From: MGNI01 sp964353875
Lineage (GTDB): Bacteria; Chloroflexota; Anaerolineae; Anaerolineales; E44-bin32
Assembly (NCBI GenBank): GCA_964353875.1
Contig: CAYGXU010000046.1
Span: 1-22,611, forward strand
Direction of reading: 5' to 3'
Length of the DNA: 22,611 bases
Part shown: positions 22,562 to 22,611 of the stretch, piece by piece
Layout of the letters: every line of letters begins with the position of its first letter
How positions within the stretch are numbered: the first letter of the stretch is position 1
The notes under the pieces: generated by a model
Database searches by the model: none
The model's input: the letters and a program-made list of their open reading frames with translations, nothing else
What the model was told of the DNA's origin: nothing
Made by a program: the position numbers and the translations under genes

Positions 22562-22611
22562 CTGCACCATTGATAATCGTGGTCGTAGGACCTCTATCGA
22601 ATATCACACAG

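Overview
The window (22.6 kb) looks like a chromosomal stretch from a Chloroflexota bacterium, probably Anaerolineae-like. This is an inference. It rests on the Thr-Pro-rich linker behind the signal peptide of the lytic transglycosylase, the compact ahcY, the PDZ-containing polytopic histidine kinase, the Gram-positive-like LexA box in the recA promoter, and tight operons joined by ATGA overlaps. No rRNA, tRNA, CRISPR array, transposase or phage gene was recognised.

Layout from left to right. (1) 2-2952 +: non-oxidative pentose phosphate operon, tkt (5' end outside the window), rpiB and tal. (2) 3322-4784 +: a HEAT-repeat protein coupled to an unrecognised protein with a PD-(D/E)XK nuclease-like motif. 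(3) 5115-6047 -: a lipoprotein with two rhodanese domains. (4) 6393-7004 +: an XRE-cupin regulator. (5) 7105-8193 +: recA, behind a promoter that carries a LexA-like box. (6) 8194-8512: a non-coding stretch holding a decayed copy of the ahcY 3' end, a palindromic repeat element and several hairpins. (7) 12562-8513 -: a four-gene unit mtnA, PfkB kinase, GNAT, ahcY, in which every junction is a 4-nt ATGA overlap. It handles the by-products of S-adenosylmethionine use (methylthioribose phosphate, S-adenosylhomocysteine and, probably, adenosine). (8) 12770-15196 +: a TPR/SLT lytic transglycosylase, probably translated from a leaderless mRNA. (9) 15373-17879 +: glycerate 2-kinase and an XdhC-family protein. 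(10) 22426-17949 -: a four-gene signalling cassette.

The last cassette is the main discovery candidate. In transcription order it encodes a 99-residue precursor peptide whose C-terminal half is a 17-residue tandem repeat with the core KPMFNWY, a class I polyprenyl synthase, a polytopic histidine kinase with an extracytoplasmic PDZ domain, and a NarL/LuxR response regulator. These are the same four parts as the Bacillus ComQXPA quorum-sensing system (precursor ComX, Trp-prenylating ComQ, receptor kinase ComP, regulator ComA). Three things differ from the Bacillus form: the precursor gene comes first, its leader resembles Nif11/Franean1_4349-type RiPP leaders and not ComX, and it carries two intact cores plus a third in which the Trp codon TGG has become the stop TGA. 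The upstream region holds a plausible promoter and four GTCAT/ATGAC half-sites that could bind the response regulator. I infer a secreted prenyl-tryptophan peptide signal; the sequence does not prove it.
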